Positions 1-10,027 are shown, counted from the stretch's first letter. The stretch is 64,000 nt of DNA from Solirubrobacteraceae bacterium (GCA_025449845.1 JANWIP010000016.1:1-64000); one strand, 5' to 3'. A program made the numbers and translations. The notes: generated from the sequence alone by a model not told the origin.

Positions 1-1109
1 AGCTCCAGGTCGTACTCGCGCTCCAGGCGCTCGCGCACGATGTCCATGTGCAGCAGTCCCAGAAAGCCGCAGCGAAAGCCGAAGCCGAGCGCGTCCGACG
101 TCTCCGGCTCCCATGAGAGGGCGGCGTCGTTCAGCACCAGCTTCTCAAGCGCATCGCGCAGGTCCGGGTAGCTGTCGCTATCGATCGGGAAGAGCCCGCA
201 GAACACCATCGGCTTGACCTCGCGATAGCCGGGCAGTGCTTCGCCGGCTTCCTCCGCGCCACTCTTCGCGGTGACCGTCAAAGTGTCTCCCACACGCAGC
301 AGCGTCACGTCCTTGATGCCCGTAATCAGATACCCCACCTCGCCTGCGGCAAGCTCGCCCGTGGCGGTCATCTGCGGCGAGAAGCAGCCGATGTCGTCGA
401 TGTCCGCCCGCGTGCCCGTCGCCATCGCGTGGATCGCCTGACCCTTGCGGAAGACCCCATCGACCACCCTGATGTAGGCGATCACGCCGCGGTACTGATC
501 AAACTCCGAGTCGAAGATCAATGCGCGCGGGGGCGCCTCGCGGTCGCCTGTGGGCGGCGGCACCCGGGCAACGAGCTCCTCCAGCACCTCCCCAACTCCC
601 TCACCGGTCTTGCCCGAGATGATCAGAATCCCCTCGGGCGGCTCGCCGATCAGCTCCGAGACTTCGCCCGCCACGCGCTCGGGCTCCGCGCCGGGCAGGT
701 CGATCTTGTTCAGGCACGGGATCAGCTCCAGCCCCGACTCCACCGCCAGATAGGTGTTGGCCACCGTCTGCGCCTCCACCCCCTGCGAGGCATCCACTAC
801 CAGCAGCGCCCCCTCACACGCCGCCAGCGAACGCGAGACCTCGTACGTGAAGTCCACGTGACCGGGTGTATCGATCAGATGCAGCTGATAGGTCTCCCCG
901 TCGCGCTCGGAGGTGAAGAACACCCGCACCGCCTGCGCCTTGATCGTGATCCCTCGCTCGCGCTCCAGGTCCATCGAGTCGAGCAGCTGCGCGCGCATCT
1001 CGCGCGCCGCCACCGTGTGGGTCAGCTCCAGGATGCGATCCGCCAGCGTCGACTTGCCGTGGTCGATGTGGGCGATGATCGAGAAGTTGCGGATGTGTGC
1101 CTGGTCCAT
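1..1109 (-). CDS. lepA: Elongation factor 4 (back-translocating GTPase LepA), 3' end missing
   Basis: Ribosome-associated translational GTPase that acts on stalled or mis-translocated ribosomes. Reading the minus strand from the ATG at 1109, the product opens with [20 protein letters not shown], which contains the G1 loop. DTPGHVDF (G3), NKID (G4) and the long LepA-type second domain follow. About 369 residues are present; LepA is normally near 600, so the C-terminal LepA-specific domain lies outside the window. There is no obvious Shine-Dalgarno in front of the ATG, but the start agrees with the conserved family N-terminus. The identification is secure. Confidence 0.96.
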   Translation of the reverse strand, partial: MDQAHIRNFSIIAHIDHGKSTLADRILELTHTVAAREMRAQLLDSMDLERERGITIKAQAVRVFFTSERDGETYQLHLIDTPGHVDFTYEVSRSLAACEGALLVVDASQGVEAQTVANTYLAVESGLELIPCLNKIDLPGAEPERVAGEVSELIGEPPEGILIISGKTGEGVGEVLEELVARVPPPTGDREAPPRALIFDSEFDQYRGVIAYIRVVDGVFRKGQAIHAMATGTRADIDDIGCFSPQMTATGELAAGEVGYLITGIKDVTLLRVGDTLTVTAKSGAEEAGEALPGYREVKPMVFCGLFPIDSDSYPDLRDALEKLVLNDAALSWEPETSDALGFGFRCGFLGLLHMDIVRERLEREYDLE

Positions 1110-1189
1110 GGAGGTCAAAGAGGGTGGCGCAGCCGACCGGAGGTCGGCGAGCTGGGCCCCTCTTCTATCAGTCGAGAGTAGAAGGGCCG

Positions 1190-1445
1190 CGTCGTGGGTG
1201 CCCTAGCCCTTGGCGAGCGGGCACTTGCGCAGCGCGCTAGCCTTGGTAGTCCGGCGGATCGCCTACTCGACCGGGGCCCGCAAGGGTCCAGCCAGGCAAC
1301 GCGCCGGTCTTCGGGCCGGCGGCCAGTCCCGGTGGTCGGGAGTGTCAGGCCGCCCAGGCAAAGACACGCAGTCCTGGGACGTTAGTAGTGAGCGGCGATC
1401 TATGACCGGGCGGAAATCCGGGCGGGCCTTTGGCCCGCCCGGCCG
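1190..1445 (+). ncRNA. Candidate structured non-coding RNA, unassigned
   Basis: No convincing gene fills the stretch between the lepA start and the dual OB gene, but several hairpins are packed in series. GTGCCC 1198-1203 pairs with GGGCAC 1219-1224. GGCG 1253-1256 pairs with CGCC 1260-1263. GGGCCC 1274-1279 pairs with GGGTCC 1284-1289 around a GCAA (GNRA) loop. GCCGGTC 1303-1309 pairs with GGCCGGC 1314-1320 around TTCG. TCCCG 1327-1331 pairs with CGGGA 1337-1341. CCCAGG 1353-1358 pairs with CCTGGG 1373-1378. The GNRA and UUCG loops are of the stable kind only when read on the plus strand, and the series ends at a strong hairpin at 1418-1442. I looked for RNase P, SRP, tmRNA and cobalamin-riboswitch signatures and did not find them. 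The ends are approximate. Alternatively this is GC-rich spacer with chance pairing. Confidence 0.3.
1418..1442. terminator. Perfect 11-bp hairpin, probable intrinsic terminator
   Basis: CCGGGCGGGCC at 1418-1428 pairs perfectly with 1432-1442 around a TTT loop. It lies 16 bp beyond the stop codon of the minus-strand dual OB gene and at the end of the plus-strand hairpin series, so it could end transcription from either side. The T-tract is short on both strands, as is common in GC-rich actinobacteria. Confidence 0.6.
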
Positions 1446-1457
1446 CTTTAAGGGGCG

Positions 1458-2159
1458 CTACGGGCCGTCCGCGAGCGGCCGATCGGCCATGCAGATCCCG
1501 TTGACCTGCAACCAGTGCCGCTCGCTATCGTCCTCGCTGCGCTGGAACGCCCTGGCCAGGCCGAGCATCAGCAGCACGTCCACACCACGCCGCATCCGCG
1601 CCCTGACGTCGTCTACGACATCGGCCTTGATGGTCTTGTGGTCGGCTTGCACGAAGCGCACGTCGGTGACCGGCAGGAAGGCCGGCTTACGTCCGTAGTT
1701 CAGACGAAGACGCAGCTTCCCGTACTTGTCGACCTCGATGTCGGGCTTGCGCCGAGGCCGTAGGACACCGAGCGACGCCGCTCCACGATCCTTGTCAACC
1801 GCGTAGCTCCACTCATGGCGCACCAGCTCCTCGCCGAAGATCGTGTCCAAACGCTCCTGCGCATGTTCGCGCAGGAGCTCCAGGTAGCGTTTGGGGCTGA
1901 CCTGGCCCAGAACCTGCGCTCGCGCTGGCCAGAAGCGATGGTCCTCGGTCTCCGGTGGCCTGGAGTCCGGAGTGACCTCGCCAAGCTCGATCAGAGCGCC
2001 GAGAGCGAATGGTCCACCCTCCTCAGCAAGCAGATCCCGCGTGAGTGGATGCGAACGCCCGGTCGTGGGACGTAGGTGTCGGCCGGCACCTGGATCGATC
2101 CCAGCAACGCAGATGCGTGGCGCTTCCATGCGGGTGATGTGATTGACGACTATGCGCAT
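1458..2159 (-). CDS. Dual OB-fold domain-containing protein, DUF488-associated
   Basis: A 233-residue soluble protein with no signal peptide or membrane segment. It opens with MRIVVNHITRMEAPRICVAG and has an Arg/Lys-rich beta-type stretch (LRPRRKPDIEVDKYGKLRLR) near residue 140, consistent with an oligonucleotide-binding fold. From memory of the families, this matches the predicted dual OB-containing domain, whose genes commonly sit beside DUF488 genes. Exactly that context is seen here: its ATG lies 9 bp after the stop of a DUF488 gene, and no Shine-Dalgarno is visible, so it is probably translationally coupled as the third gene of the operon. The molecular function is unknown; a nucleic-acid-binding role is inference. 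Confidence 0.6.
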   Translation of the reverse strand: MRIVVNHITRMEAPRICVAGIDPGAGRHLRPTTGRSHPLTRDLLAEEGGPFALGALIELGEVTPDSRPPETEDHRFWPARAQVLGQVSPKRYLELLREHAQERLDTIFGEELVRHEWSYAVDKDRGAASLGVLRPRRKPDIEVDKYGKLRLRLNYGRKPAFLPVTDVRFVQADHKTIKADVVDDVRARMRRGVDVLLMLGLARAFQRSEDDSERHWLQVNGICMADRPLADGP

Positions 2160-2168
2160 TTGGGACCA

Positions 2169-2606
2169 TCACAGGTGCATCGGCCTCAGTTGGGGCCAGT
2201 AATTTGCGAGGTATTCGCACACAAGCCTGCGATGGCAGTTATCGGCAGTTGCCTCGCTGCAAAGTAGAGCTGTCGGGATTTTGAACTCGTCCAACGACAG
2301 TACCTGCTCGATCCGACGTTGGGACATCAGCTCCAGAAAGCCCCTTTCGTATGTCTGCCAATCGCCGCTTTGTTTCTTGTAGGCATCCAACAGGTGTTGA
2401 GTTGGCGCCAGGCGAGGATCGTGCTCGTAACTTGCGCCGACTAGCTCACTGAGGAAGAACGGCAGGTCTCGAGCCTTGGCAAAGCCTGCGAGCTGGGATG
2501 AGTTGTTGAGGCGGACGTCGAGCAGGCGCTGGATGCCAGCGGACTTCAGGCGGCCGAAGAAATGCTCAGCCGTCGTCTGTGTGAAACCGATCGTGTAGAT
2601 CTCCAA
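2169..2606 (-). CDS. DUF488 family protein (second copy)
   Basis: A 145-residue protein. I chose the TTG at 2606 because GGAGGAG sits 8 nt upstream and the product then begins at the family N-terminus (LEIYTIGFTQTTAEHFFGRL); the longer open frame in front is low-complexity read-through inside the neighbouring gene. DUF488 landmarks are the TIG start, LLDVR near residue 28 and the C-terminal LLCSE...CHRR motif with two conserved cysteines. The start overlaps the end of the upstream DUF488 gene by 61 bp, which suggests translational coupling. DUF488 proteins have no established activity. This copy and its neighbour are clearly diverged paralogues, not a recent duplication. Confidence 0.8.
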   Translation of the reverse strand: MEIYTIGFTQTTAEHFFGRLKSAGIQRLLDVRLNNSSQLAGFAKARDLPFFLSELVGASYEHDPRLAPTQHLLDAYKKQSGDWQTYERGFLELMSQRRIEQVLSLDEFKIPTALLCSEATADNCHRRLVCEYLANYWPQLRPMHL

Positions 2607-3133
2607 GCCGCTATCTCCTCCGCTTCGAACAAGGTTGCCTGCCCATCTCTGGAGCCCAGCATCACGACATCCTCCTGGTGAATGACTCCGCTGGGGAGAA
2701 TATGCCGGAGCTGCACCCCCTGGTCGGCCAGTACCTTGCCTACGAGTAGGCGGCGATGACACTCCCGCGGCTGGCCCTCGCTGCAAAGCAGCGCGATCCT
2801 ATGCTCCCGGCAGCCGCTCAGAAGACGCTGCACGGCCATGCAGAACGCCGGCTGCTCGGCCATGCGGTCATAGCGAGCGTGACCCTGCTCGTCGTAGTGC
2901 TCCTCGTGCGTAGGCCGCCCGCCCAGCTCCTGACCAAGAAAGAGGTAGCGCATACCGGCAGGGCGTAGAGCCACGGCAAGCTCCTCACGGTTGAACTGAG
3001 GCGCGATGCGCGAGTACGGGTAGGAACGCACGTCCACAAGGCACTCAATTTCGCCGACCGCCAAGAGCTCGCCAAACCGCTCGAATGTGTGATTGGAGTG
3101 ACCAATCGTCCATATCACCGGCGCCGACTGCAT
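2546..3133 (-). CDS. DUF488 family protein (first copy)
   Basis: A 195-residue protein, first gene of the DUF488-DUF488-dual OB operon. It starts MQSAPVIWTIGHSNHTFERF and carries the family hallmarks TIGHSN, LVDVRSYPYSR near residue 33, and LLCSEGQPRECHRRLL near residue 115. The R-S-x-P-x-S motif and the C-x-E...C-H-R motif are the most conserved DUF488 blocks and suggest a small cysteine-containing active or metal site. The C-terminal 40 residues are Arg/Ser-rich and run into the next gene. It lies tail-to-tail with nothing: murJ, on the same strand, begins its 3' end 55 bp upstream. Function unknown. Confidence 0.85.
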   Translation of the reverse strand: MQSAPVIWTIGHSNHTFERFGELLAVGEIECLVDVRSYPYSRIAPQFNREELAVALRPAGMRYLFLGQELGGRPTHEEHYDEQGHARYDRMAEQPAFCMAVQRLLSGCREHRIALLCSEGQPRECHRRLLVGKVLADQGVQLRHILPSGVIHQEDVVMLGSRDGQATLFEAEEIAAWRSTRSVSHRRRLSISSAA

Positions 3134-3187
3134 CTTCTCAGAGTACTTACGCTGGCAGACGTGGGCTGGCGGTCACGTAACCGCAGA

Positions 3188-4777
3188 TCAGGCCCGGCCC
3201 AGGCGACTCATGATCAGGCTGCGCACCTGGTGGGCCTCGGGGATATGCATGACGAGCACCGCGCGCGTGTACACCAGCAGGCCCGCCCCGGCCGCGCCCA
3301 CGACGCTGATGATCTGCCCAAGTAGGGAGGTGCCGAAGATCGTGTCTAGCACGTACCAAACCACCCACGACACCGCCGCCAGCAGCGCCGAGGCCACGAG
3401 AATGCGCGCCGTGATCATCGTCGTCTGCGCACCGTCCACGCGGCCGTTGAGACCGATGCGCAGGCGATGCATCAGCAGGCCCGTCATGACCACATTGGCC
3501 GCCAAGGTTCCAATCACAAGGCCGGCTATACCCAACGGCTTGTAGAGAGCTACGGAGATCACGATGTCGACAGCCATGTTGATCATGGCCATGCGCGTGG
3601 GAGTCCAGGGGCGCTGCACTGCGAAGAAGGTGCGCGTCAACAGCAAGTTGAGCCCCCCAAAGGGCAGGCTGAGAGCGAACCAGAACAGGGCTTCTGAGAC
3701 CAGTTGCGTCGATTCAGCGTTGAATTCCCCGCGCTGGAAGACCAGCCGCACGATCGGGGTGGTCAAGACGATCATGAATGCGGCCGCCGGGATCAAAAGC
3801 AGGTTGATCTGGCGCATGCCATTGCCCACCGTGCGCCGCATCCCAGCGCTGTCGCGCCGCGAGGCCAGGCGGCTGAGCGTGGGGAACAAAACGGTGGCCA
3901 CGGCCACGCTGAACATGCCCTGCGGCAGCATGTAGATGCGAAAGGCGTTGTCGATGGCGCGGGGGGCGTGTTCGGAGACCAGAGTGCCGAAGGCGGAGTT
4001 GATCAACTGGTCGAGGTTGACTATGCCCAGGCCGATGGTGATCGGCAGCATCAGGACAAAGACCCGCTTGACACGGGGGTCGCGCCAGTCGACGTGAAAC
4101 TGCAGCCGGAAGTCGATCCGCCCCAAGGCCCCCAGAACCATGAGGAACTGCACGCAGGTGGCTACCAGGATGCCGATCGCATAGGCGTAGATCTGGTTCT
4201 GGCCATGGAAGTGCGGGTGCAGCACGACCAGCAGCACGATGATCACCAGGTTCCACACCGCCGGAGCAATGGCCTGGACGGTGAAGCGGTCGTAGGACTG
4301 CAGGATGCCGACGACCAGACCGCTCAGTCCGAGCAGCAGAACCACCGGGAAGAGCACCTGCGAGAGCCCCACGGTGAGCATGTCGAGCTCGGAGCTGAAC
4401 TTTGGGCCCGTGAAGAGCGGCATGATCAGACCCGCTCCGAGCACGAACAGTGCCGTGATGGTCCCCAGTACCAACAGCATGATCCAAAACAGCGTCGAGG
4501 CCAGACGGAAGGCGTCGCGGCGGCGGTCCTGCTGCAGCAGATCGGTGAACACCGGCACGAAGGCCGCCGAGAGGACGGCGTTACCGAACAGGTTGGCCAC
4601 CAGATTGGGGACCAGGAAGGCGATCGTGAAAGCCGAAGCAGGCCCCGAGGTGCCGAAGTAGGAGGCCGCCACCACCTCGCGCCCCAACCCCGCGATCCGC
4701 GAGATGCCGGTGCCGATCGAGAAGATGGCCGTGTTGATGGCGACCCTGCCCCCACGAGGTTGCTGCGGCGTGGGCAC
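3188..4777 (-). CDS. murJ: Lipid II flippase MurJ
   Basis: Polytopic membrane protein of the MOP/MVF family that flips the peptidoglycan precursor lipid II across the cytoplasmic membrane. From the GTG at 4777 the product is 529 residues with about 14 hydrophobic segments and the characteristic opening RVAINTAIFSIGTGISRIAG, then GLGREVVAASYFG. An in-frame ATG lies further upstream at 4846, but it would overlap the divergent rpsT start at 4828. The GTG has GGAG about 10 nt in front, so I prefer it. murJ and rpsT are transcribed divergently from a roughly 50-bp spacer that must hold both promoters. Confidence 0.93.
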   Translation of the reverse strand: MPTPQQPRGGRVAINTAIFSIGTGISRIAGLGREVVAASYFGTSGPASAFTIAFLVPNLVANLFGNAVLSAAFVPVFTDLLQQDRRRDAFRLASTLFWIMLLVLGTITALFVLGAGLIMPLFTGPKFSSELDMLTVGLSQVLFPVVLLLGLSGLVVGILQSYDRFTVQAIAPAVWNLVIIVLLVVLHPHFHGQNQIYAYAIGILVATCVQFLMVLGALGRIDFRLQFHVDWRDPRVKRVFVLMLPITIGLGIVNLDQLINSAFGTLVSEHAPRAIDNAFRIYMLPQGMFSVAVATVLFPTLSRLASRRDSAGMRRTVGNGMRQINLLLIPAAAFMIVLTTPIVRLVFQRGEFNAESTQLVSEALFWFALSLPFGGLNLLLTRTFFAVQRPWTPTRMAMINMAVDIVISVALYKPLGIAGLVIGTLAANVVMTGLLMHRLRIGLNGRVDGAQTTMITARILVASALLAAVSWVVWYVLDTIFGTSLLGQIISVVGAAGAGLLVYTRAVLVMHIPEAHQVRSLIMSRLGRA

Positions 4778-4827
4778 GGTCGCTTCTCCGGTGGCGGACA
4801 AGGCCGCTATAGTACGGCGCTCCACCG

Positions 4828-5097
4828 ATGGCCAACATTCATTCACAGAAGAAGCGGATCCTGCGCAGCGAGCGCGAGCGCTTGGAGAACCGCAACTACA
4901 CCTCCGCGATCAAGACCTACTTCCGGCGCCTTGAGGCAGCCGTGGAGGGCGGCGATGACAGCACCGCTGACAGCGAGCACCGCGAGCTGGTCAGCACGAT
5001 TGACAAGGCCGTCAAGCGTGGAGCGCTGCACCGCAACAACGGTGCACACAAGAAGAGCCGGGCCGCGCGCATCCGCGCCGGTAGCAGCGCTTCCTAA
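4828..5097 (+). CDS. rpsT: 30S ribosomal protein S20
   Basis: An 89-residue basic protein that binds 16S rRNA in the small subunit. The start MANIHSQKKRILRSERERLE and the C-terminal HRNNGAHKKSRAARI block are diagnostic for bS20. Length is normal. It is divergent from murJ and converges with holA, whose stop is 39 bp downstream. Confidence 0.97.
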   Translation: MANIHSQKKRILRSERERLENRNYTSAIKTYFRRLEAAVEGGDDSTADSEHRELVSTIDKAVKRGALHRNNGAHKKSRAARIRAGSSAS

Positions 5098-5136
5098 GTC
5101 GCGGTCGTCCTTTTCGCCTGAAACCCGTGCTAGGCC

Positions 5137-6189
5137 CTAAGCGGCGATCGCTTCGATCACGCGCAGCGCCAGCGTGTCTTCATCCAGGCCCGAGAGCCTT
5201 GAGCGATCCGCGCTTACGGGGTCTCCCCCGCGCGTGTCCACTTCCAGATCAGCCAGCGCCGCCAGAGATGCGCGCAGGCGCTCGGGCTCAGAGCGCTGGA
5301 CATCGGCCACGAAACGCTCGGCCGCACGTGGGGGCATACGCAGGCCGCGCTTGACGTCGGCCACCGACTCGCCGGCTTGCAGACGCAGCGACACGTCCAG
5401 CGCCTCGCGTAGTCGTGAGGCCATCAGGTAACTGAGCCCCGGCAGACGCTCGCCCTGCTGACGCAGGCTGAGATAAATGCGCGTCGCCGCTTGCGCGTCC
5501 GCCCCCACGAGCGCATCGGCCAACGAGAACGCGCGCCGCTCTGAGGAGCGCGCAACTCTCCCTTCCACCTCCTCGACGCCAATGCGGGTGGGGATCTGAC
5601 TTCCCTCGCTCGGCCGGCTTCCTCCGTCCGACCCGTCTCCTGGAGCTGACACTTCAAGCGACAGCTTCTCAAGCTCCCGCAGCAGCCGCTGCTGACGCTC
5701 GCCGACCTGGCCCACGAGTGCCTTGGCAGCGGCCATGTCGAGCTGCAGACCCATGCCCGCGGCTTGCTGGCGTACCCACTTGGGCAGCTCCCACGGCTTG
5801 ATGGTCGCCTCCTGCACTACCTGCCCCCCTGCTTTTGTGACGGCCTTGTGCAGCGCCGGCGGCGCCTTGCTGCGCCCTTCCTCGCGAGCGAACATCGCCA
5901 GCGTGGTCTCGGGCGGCATCTGCGCCAGCGCGCCCAGCAGATCGCGCTCCACCTCCGTGGGTTTCCACCGCTCTATGCCGTCGACCACGATCACGCGCCG
6001 GCCCATCGCCATCGTCATCGCGCACAGCGCCATCGCCACGCCCGCGGGCGTGCCCTGCTCACCCTCCAGGAACTCGACGCTCGACGCATCCCCGTCCGCT
6101 TCCGCCAGTGCGCGCAGACGCGCGCGACGCTCGGCGATCGCGCCGTGGTCGTCACCGTGGATGAGATAGACGGGCTTCAGTTCCGGCAC
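5137..6189 (-). CDS. holA: DNA polymerase III subunit delta
   Basis: A 350-residue clamp-loader delta subunit, the wrench that opens the sliding clamp. The start PELKPVYLIHGDDHGAIAER is the usual HolA opening, where a degenerate P-loop region carries no ATPase residues. VIVVDGIERWKP near residue 68, then an ELEKLSLEV helix and the C-terminal helical collar (SLADALVGADAQAATRIY; LREALDVSLRL) follow the family order. An Asp/Gly/Ser-rich insertion of about 25 residues lies between the AAA+ lid and the collar. The rpsT-holA neighbourhood is common in bacteria. Confidence 0.9.
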   Translation of the reverse strand: MPELKPVYLIHGDDHGAIAERRARLRALAEADGDASSVEFLEGEQGTPAGVAMALCAMTMAMGRRVIVVDGIERWKPTEVERDLLGALAQMPPETTLAMFAREEGRSKAPPALHKAVTKAGGQVVQEATIKPWELPKWVRQQAAGMGLQLDMAAAKALVGQVGERQQRLLRELEKLSLEVSAPGDGSDGGSRPSEGSQIPTRIGVEEVEGRVARSSERRAFSLADALVGADAQAATRIYLSLRQQGERLPGLSYLMASRLREALDVSLRLQAGESVADVKRGLRMPPRAAERFVADVQRSEPERLRASLAALADLEVDTRGGDPVSADRSRLSGLDEDTLALRVIEAIAA

Positions 6190-6294
6190 AAGGCGAGTCT
6201 ACGCGCCGACTACGACAGCGCCGTTCAGCGTGCATCACCCCGGGGGTTCGGTGCGCGAACAAGGCCGCCGATGCGAGAGCAATAATCGTCGGCC

Positions 6295-7542
6295 ATGCTT
6301 TTTGCGCTCGCCATTCTGCTGCTCGTGCTCATTGCCCTCGTCGGCTGGCTGCTGGTCCAGCAGGCGCGCGCGAGCAGGGTCGAACAGCCGGCAAGGCTCG
6401 ACCCCAGCGAAACGGAGCGGATCGTGGCAGCCCTGCACGAGCGCCAAGCCGAGGTCCAGGGCCAATTTCTGAAGGTCGGCGCCGAGCAGTTGGCGACGCA
6501 GAACAAGGGCATCTTGGAGGCCGAGACGGCGCGCGGAGAGGAACAGCTCAAGGCCCGCCAGGGCGAGATCGACAAGTCCCTCGTGGAGATGCGCCGAGAG
6601 CTCGGCAAGTTGGGCGAGTGGGTGCGTGAGGTCGATGCCAAGCGCGGCGAGAGCATCGTCAAGCTCGAGACCGTCACGCGCGAGAGCAAGCAGCAGACAG
6701 AACTACTGCGCGCCTCCACCGGCAGGCTCAACGAGATGCTCTCGGGCACGCAGGCGCGCGGACAGTGGGGCGAGCGCATGGCCGAGGACGTGCTGCGCGT
6801 TGCGGGCTTCATCGAGGGCGTGCAATACAGCAAGCAGCAGCAGCTCGCCGGCGGAACCTCGCGCCCGGACTTCACCTTCTTCGTGCACAACCAGCTGCTG
6901 CACATGGACGTCAAGACGCCCATGTCCGAATATCAGCGCTACCTGACCTGTGACACGGAGGCCGAGCGCGAGGGTGCCGCCAAGGCCTTCAAGCGCGATG
7001 TGCGCCTGCGCATCAAGGAGGTGGCCACGCGTGACTACATCGATCCTGAGGGCGGCACGCTCGACTACACGCTCGCGTTCATCCCCAACGAGCAGGTCTA
7101 TGGCTTCATCCACGAGAACGACCCCGAGCTGTTGGATCTGGCGCTGGCGAACAAGGTAGTGCTGTGCTCGCCGCTCACGCTGTTCGCCATCCTCGCCGTG
7201 ATTCGCCAGGCGAGCGACAACTTCAAGCTCACGCAGCAGACCAACGCCATCCTCCAGGCCCTCGGCGGCTTCAACAATGAGTGGAGCAAGTACAAAGGGC
7301 AGATGGACAAGCTCGGCAATGCGCTTGAGCGTTCCAGCAGGGCCTACGACGAATTGGCAGGTGTCCGTACGCGCCAGCTCGACAAGCAGGTGGATCGCGT
7401 AGAGGCCCTGAGGCTCAATGCGGGCCTGCCGCAATCAGGCGGCAGCGAGGGCTCATCGACCGAGAACGACGGTGAGACCTATGAGGTCCAGGCTGAGCTC
7501 GGCGAGCTGTCAGTGGCGCGCCTCAGCGCACCACGAGGTTGA
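6295..7542 (+). CDS. rmuC: DNA recombination protein RmuC
   Basis: A 415-residue protein of the RmuC family, implicated genetically in limiting inverted-repeat rearrangements and predicted to be a membrane-tethered PD-(D/E)xK-fold nuclease. An N-terminal hydrophobic anchor ([19 protein letters not shown]) is followed by a long coiled coil (about 40-150). The conserved RmuC core follows: [30 protein letters not shown] and [13 protein letters not shown]. The last 20 bp overlap the 3' end of the convergent leuS. Function in this organism is inferred from the family. Confidence 0.9.
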   Translation: MLFALAILLLVLIALVGWLLVQQARASRVEQPARLDPSETERIVAALHERQAEVQGQFLKVGAEQLATQNKGILEAETARGEEQLKARQGEIDKSLVEMRRELGKLGEWVREVDAKRGESIVKLETVTRESKQQTELLRASTGRLNEMLSGTQARGQWGERMAEDVLRVAGFIEGVQYSKQQQLAGGTSRPDFTFFVHNQLLHMDVKTPMSEYQRYLTCDTEAEREGAAKAFKRDVRLRIKEVATRDYIDPEGGTLDYTLAFIPNEQVYGFIHENDPELLDLALANKVVLCSPLTLFAILAVIRQASDNFKLTQQTNAILQALGGFNNEWSKYKGQMDKLGNALERSSRAYDELAGVRTRQLDKQVDRVEALRLNAGLPQSGGSEGSSTENDGETYEVQAELGELSVARLSAPRG

Positions 7543-10027
7543 CGAGCTTGCCGGGCACCACGATCTCCTTGACGATCTCCTTGCCGTCCAGGTGCGCCTG
7601 CACGTTGGGCGCTGTCAGGCACAGCTCCTTCAGCTCTTCGGGACTGGCGTCGGCAGGAGCCTGCACGCGATCACGCAGCTTGCCATTTACCTGGCACACC
7701 AGCTCGTAGACCTCGCGTTCCAGCATCGCCGGCTCGGCCTGCGGCCAAGGCTGCTCCCACACCCGCTCTCCCGTGAGGATGTCGTAAACGTCCGCGCATA
7801 CGTGCGGGGCGAACGGGAACAGGAGCGACGCCGCCGTTGACAAGGCGAAGCGCTGCGTGGACACAGCAGCCTGATCGCGCAGGCGCGAGCATTCGTTGAG
7901 CAGCTCCATCACCGCGGCGATGGCCGTGTTGAAAGCAAAGCGGCGCATATCGGTGGAGACCTTGTCGATCGCCCAGTGGGCCTTGCGCGAGAGCTCGAGG
8001 TCCGCCTCGTCAGAGGCAGCAGGCACTTCCGCACGCTCGGCTGTCTCGACGGCCAACCGCCAGAGACGCCCCAGGAAGCGGTGCACGCCTTCAACGCCGT
8101 CATCCGACCAGTCGGCGTCCTGATCGGGCGGGCCGACGAAGAGGATGTAGCAGCGAGCGGTGTCCGCGCCGCTGCGCTCCACGATCGAGGCAGGCGAGAC
8201 GACGTTGCCCTTGGACTTGCTCATCTTGGCACCGTCCTTGGTGACCATCCCCTGCGTGAACAGCGCCCGGAAAGGCTCCTGGAAGTCGAGATGTCCAAGG
8301 TCGGCCAGCGCCTTGGTGAAAAAGCGCGCATACATCAGGTGCAAGATGGCGTGCTCCACCCCACCGATGTACTGATCCACCGGCATCCACTCGTGCAGCG
8401 CCGTGGGGTCCCACGCCGCCTGATCGTTACCCGCGTCGCAGTAGCGCAGGTAGTACCAGGAGGAATCCACGAAGGTATCCATGGTGTCCGTCTCACGGCG
8501 GGCATCGCCGCCACAGGCCGGACACTTGGTGTTGACCCAATCCTCGGCGGCCGCCAGCGGCGAGCGCCCCCGCGGCGCGTAGTCCTCGATGTCGGGCAGC
8601 TCCACGGGGAGATCCTCCTGGGGCACCGGCACCATGCCGCAGTCGCCGCAGTAGACGATCGGTATCGGGCAACCCCAGTAGCGCTGGCGGGAGACCAGCC
8701 AGTCGCGCAGGCGGTAGTTGACCGAGGCGTGGCCCTTGGCCTCGCGGTCGAGCCACTGCACGATCGCGCTGAGCGCCTCGCGGTTGTGCATGCCGTCGAA
8801 GTCGGCGTGTGAGTTGACGAGCTGCCCATCGCCTGTGTAGGGCAGGCTCTGCTCGCTGCGCTCCCAACTCTCGCCGTGCTTGCCTGCATCGAAATCCGGC
8901 GGCGCTGGCTCAGAGGCACCCTCGATCACGCGGCGAATCGGCAGCTCATAGGCACGCGCGAAGGCGTGGTCGCGCTCGTCGTGGCCGGGCACCGCCATGA
9001 TCGCGCCGGTGCCGTACTCCATCAGCACGTAGTCCGCCACATACATCGGGATCTGCTCACCGTTCACGGGATTGGTGACGGTGCGCCCCAGAGGCACCCC
9101 GGTCTTGGTCTGCTCCAGCGAGCCGCGCTCCTCGCTTGACTCGGTGAGAGCGTGGTTGATGTAGTCCTTGACCTGCTGCTCATACGGAGTGCCCTGCGCG
9201 AGGCGCAGCAGGTCGGGGTGCTCGGGCGCCATTACGAAGAAGGTCGCGCCAAAGAGCGTGTCGGGGCGCGTGGTGAAGACGGGGTAGTCGACTCCGAGCT
9301 CCACACAACGGAAGGTCACCTCCGCCCCCTCCGAGCGCCCGATCCAGTTGCGCTGCATGGTCTTGACGTGCTCGGGCCAGTCGATGTCTCCCAGATCGCT
9401 CAGCAGCCGCTCGGCGTAGTCGGTGATGCGCAGAAACCACTGCTCAAGCTGGCGCACTTCGACCTCGGCACCGCAGCGCTCGCAGTGGCCGTCAACCACC
9501 TGCTCGTTGGCCAGCACCGTCTGATCGTTGGGGCACCACTTGACGGCCGCCTCCTTGCGGTAGGCCAGACCCGCCTGCAGGAGCTGCAGAAAGATCCACT
9601 GCGTCCAGCGGTAGTAGCGCGGTTCGTGCGTGCCCAGCTCGCGCGACCAGTCGATCGAGATGCCCCAGGCGCGAAACTGACGCTGGAAGGAGGCGATCGA
9701 GGCCGCGGTGGAGTCGCGTGGGTGCACACCAGTCTTGATCGCATGGTTCTCCGCGGGCAGTCCGAAGGCGTCGTAGCCCATCGGGTGCAGCACGCGGTGT
9801 CCCAAGCGACGGTGGAAGTGCGCGATGGCGTCTCCCACCGCGTAGCACTTCAGATGCCCAATGTGGGGCTCACCACTGGGGTAAGGCAGCATCTCAAGCA
9901 CATAGGACTTCGGCGCCCCGTGGGCCTCGGCGGGGTCGTTGGAGACCTCCCAGGTGCGCTCATCAGCCCAGACCTGCTGCCAGCGAGGCTCTATCTCCTG
10001 CGGGTCGTAGCGTCGCTCATCGCTCAT
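7523..10027 (-). CDS. leuS: Leucyl-tRNA synthetase
   Basis: Class I aminoacyl-tRNA synthetase that charges tRNA-Leu. Visible landmarks are the HIGH box as [15 protein letters not shown] (about residue 50), the editing (CP1) domain, zinc-type cysteine pairs ([30 protein letters not shown]), and the KMSKS loop as [15 protein letters not shown] chose the ATG at 10027 (834 aa). A longer in-frame start at 10069 would run into the stop of the upstream BI-1 gene at 10053 and adds no conserved sequence. Confidence 0.96.
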   Translation of the reverse strand: MSDERRYDPQEIEPRWQQVWADERTWEVSNDPAEAHGAPKSYVLEMLPYPSGEPHIGHLKCYAVGDAIAHFHRRLGHRVLHPMGYDAFGLPAENHAIKTGVHPRDSTAASIASFQRQFRAWGISIDWSRELGTHEPRYYRWTQWIFLQLLQAGLAYRKEAAVKWCPNDQTVLANEQVVDGHCERCGAEVEVRQLEQWFLRITDYAERLLSDLGDIDWPEHVKTMQRNWIGRSEGAEVTFRCVELGVDYPVFTTRPDTLFGATFFVMAPEHPDLLRLAQGTPYEQQVKDYINHALTESSEERGSLEQTKTGVPLGRTVTNPVNGEQIPMYVADYVLMEYGTGAIMAVPGHDERDHAFARAYELPIRRVIEGASEPAPPDFDAGKHGESWERSEQSLPYTGDGQLVNSHADFDGMHNREALSAIVQWLDREAKGHASVNYRLRDWLVSRQRYWGCPIPIVYCGDCGMVPVPQEDLPVELPDIEDYAPRGRSPLAAAEDWVNTKCPACGGDARRETDTMDTFVDSSWYYLRYCDAGNDQAAWDPTALHEWMPVDQYIGGVEHAILHLMYARFFTKALADLGHLDFQEPFRALFTQGMVTKDGAKMSKSKGNVVSPASIVERSGADTARCYILFVGPPDQDADWSDDGVEGVHRFLGRLWRLAVETAERAEVPAASDEADLELSRKAHWAIDKVSTDMRRFAFNTAIAAVMELLNECSRLRDQAAVSTQRFALSTAASLLFPFAPHVCADVYDILTGERVWEQPWPQAEPAMLEREVYELVCQVNGKLRDRVQAPADASPEELKELCLTAPNVQAHLDGKEIVKEIVVPGKLVNLVVR

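Noticed and set aside
1110..1457. RNase P, SRP, tmRNA or cobalamin riboswitch in the lepA spacer
   Set aside because: The conserved primary-sequence motifs of these RNAs were not found; left as an unassigned candidate.
3704..5140. 478-codon plus-strand open frame opposite murJ
   Set aside because: Composition is His/Gln/Asp/Arg-rich without any domain; it is the antisense shadow of murJ and crosses rpsT.
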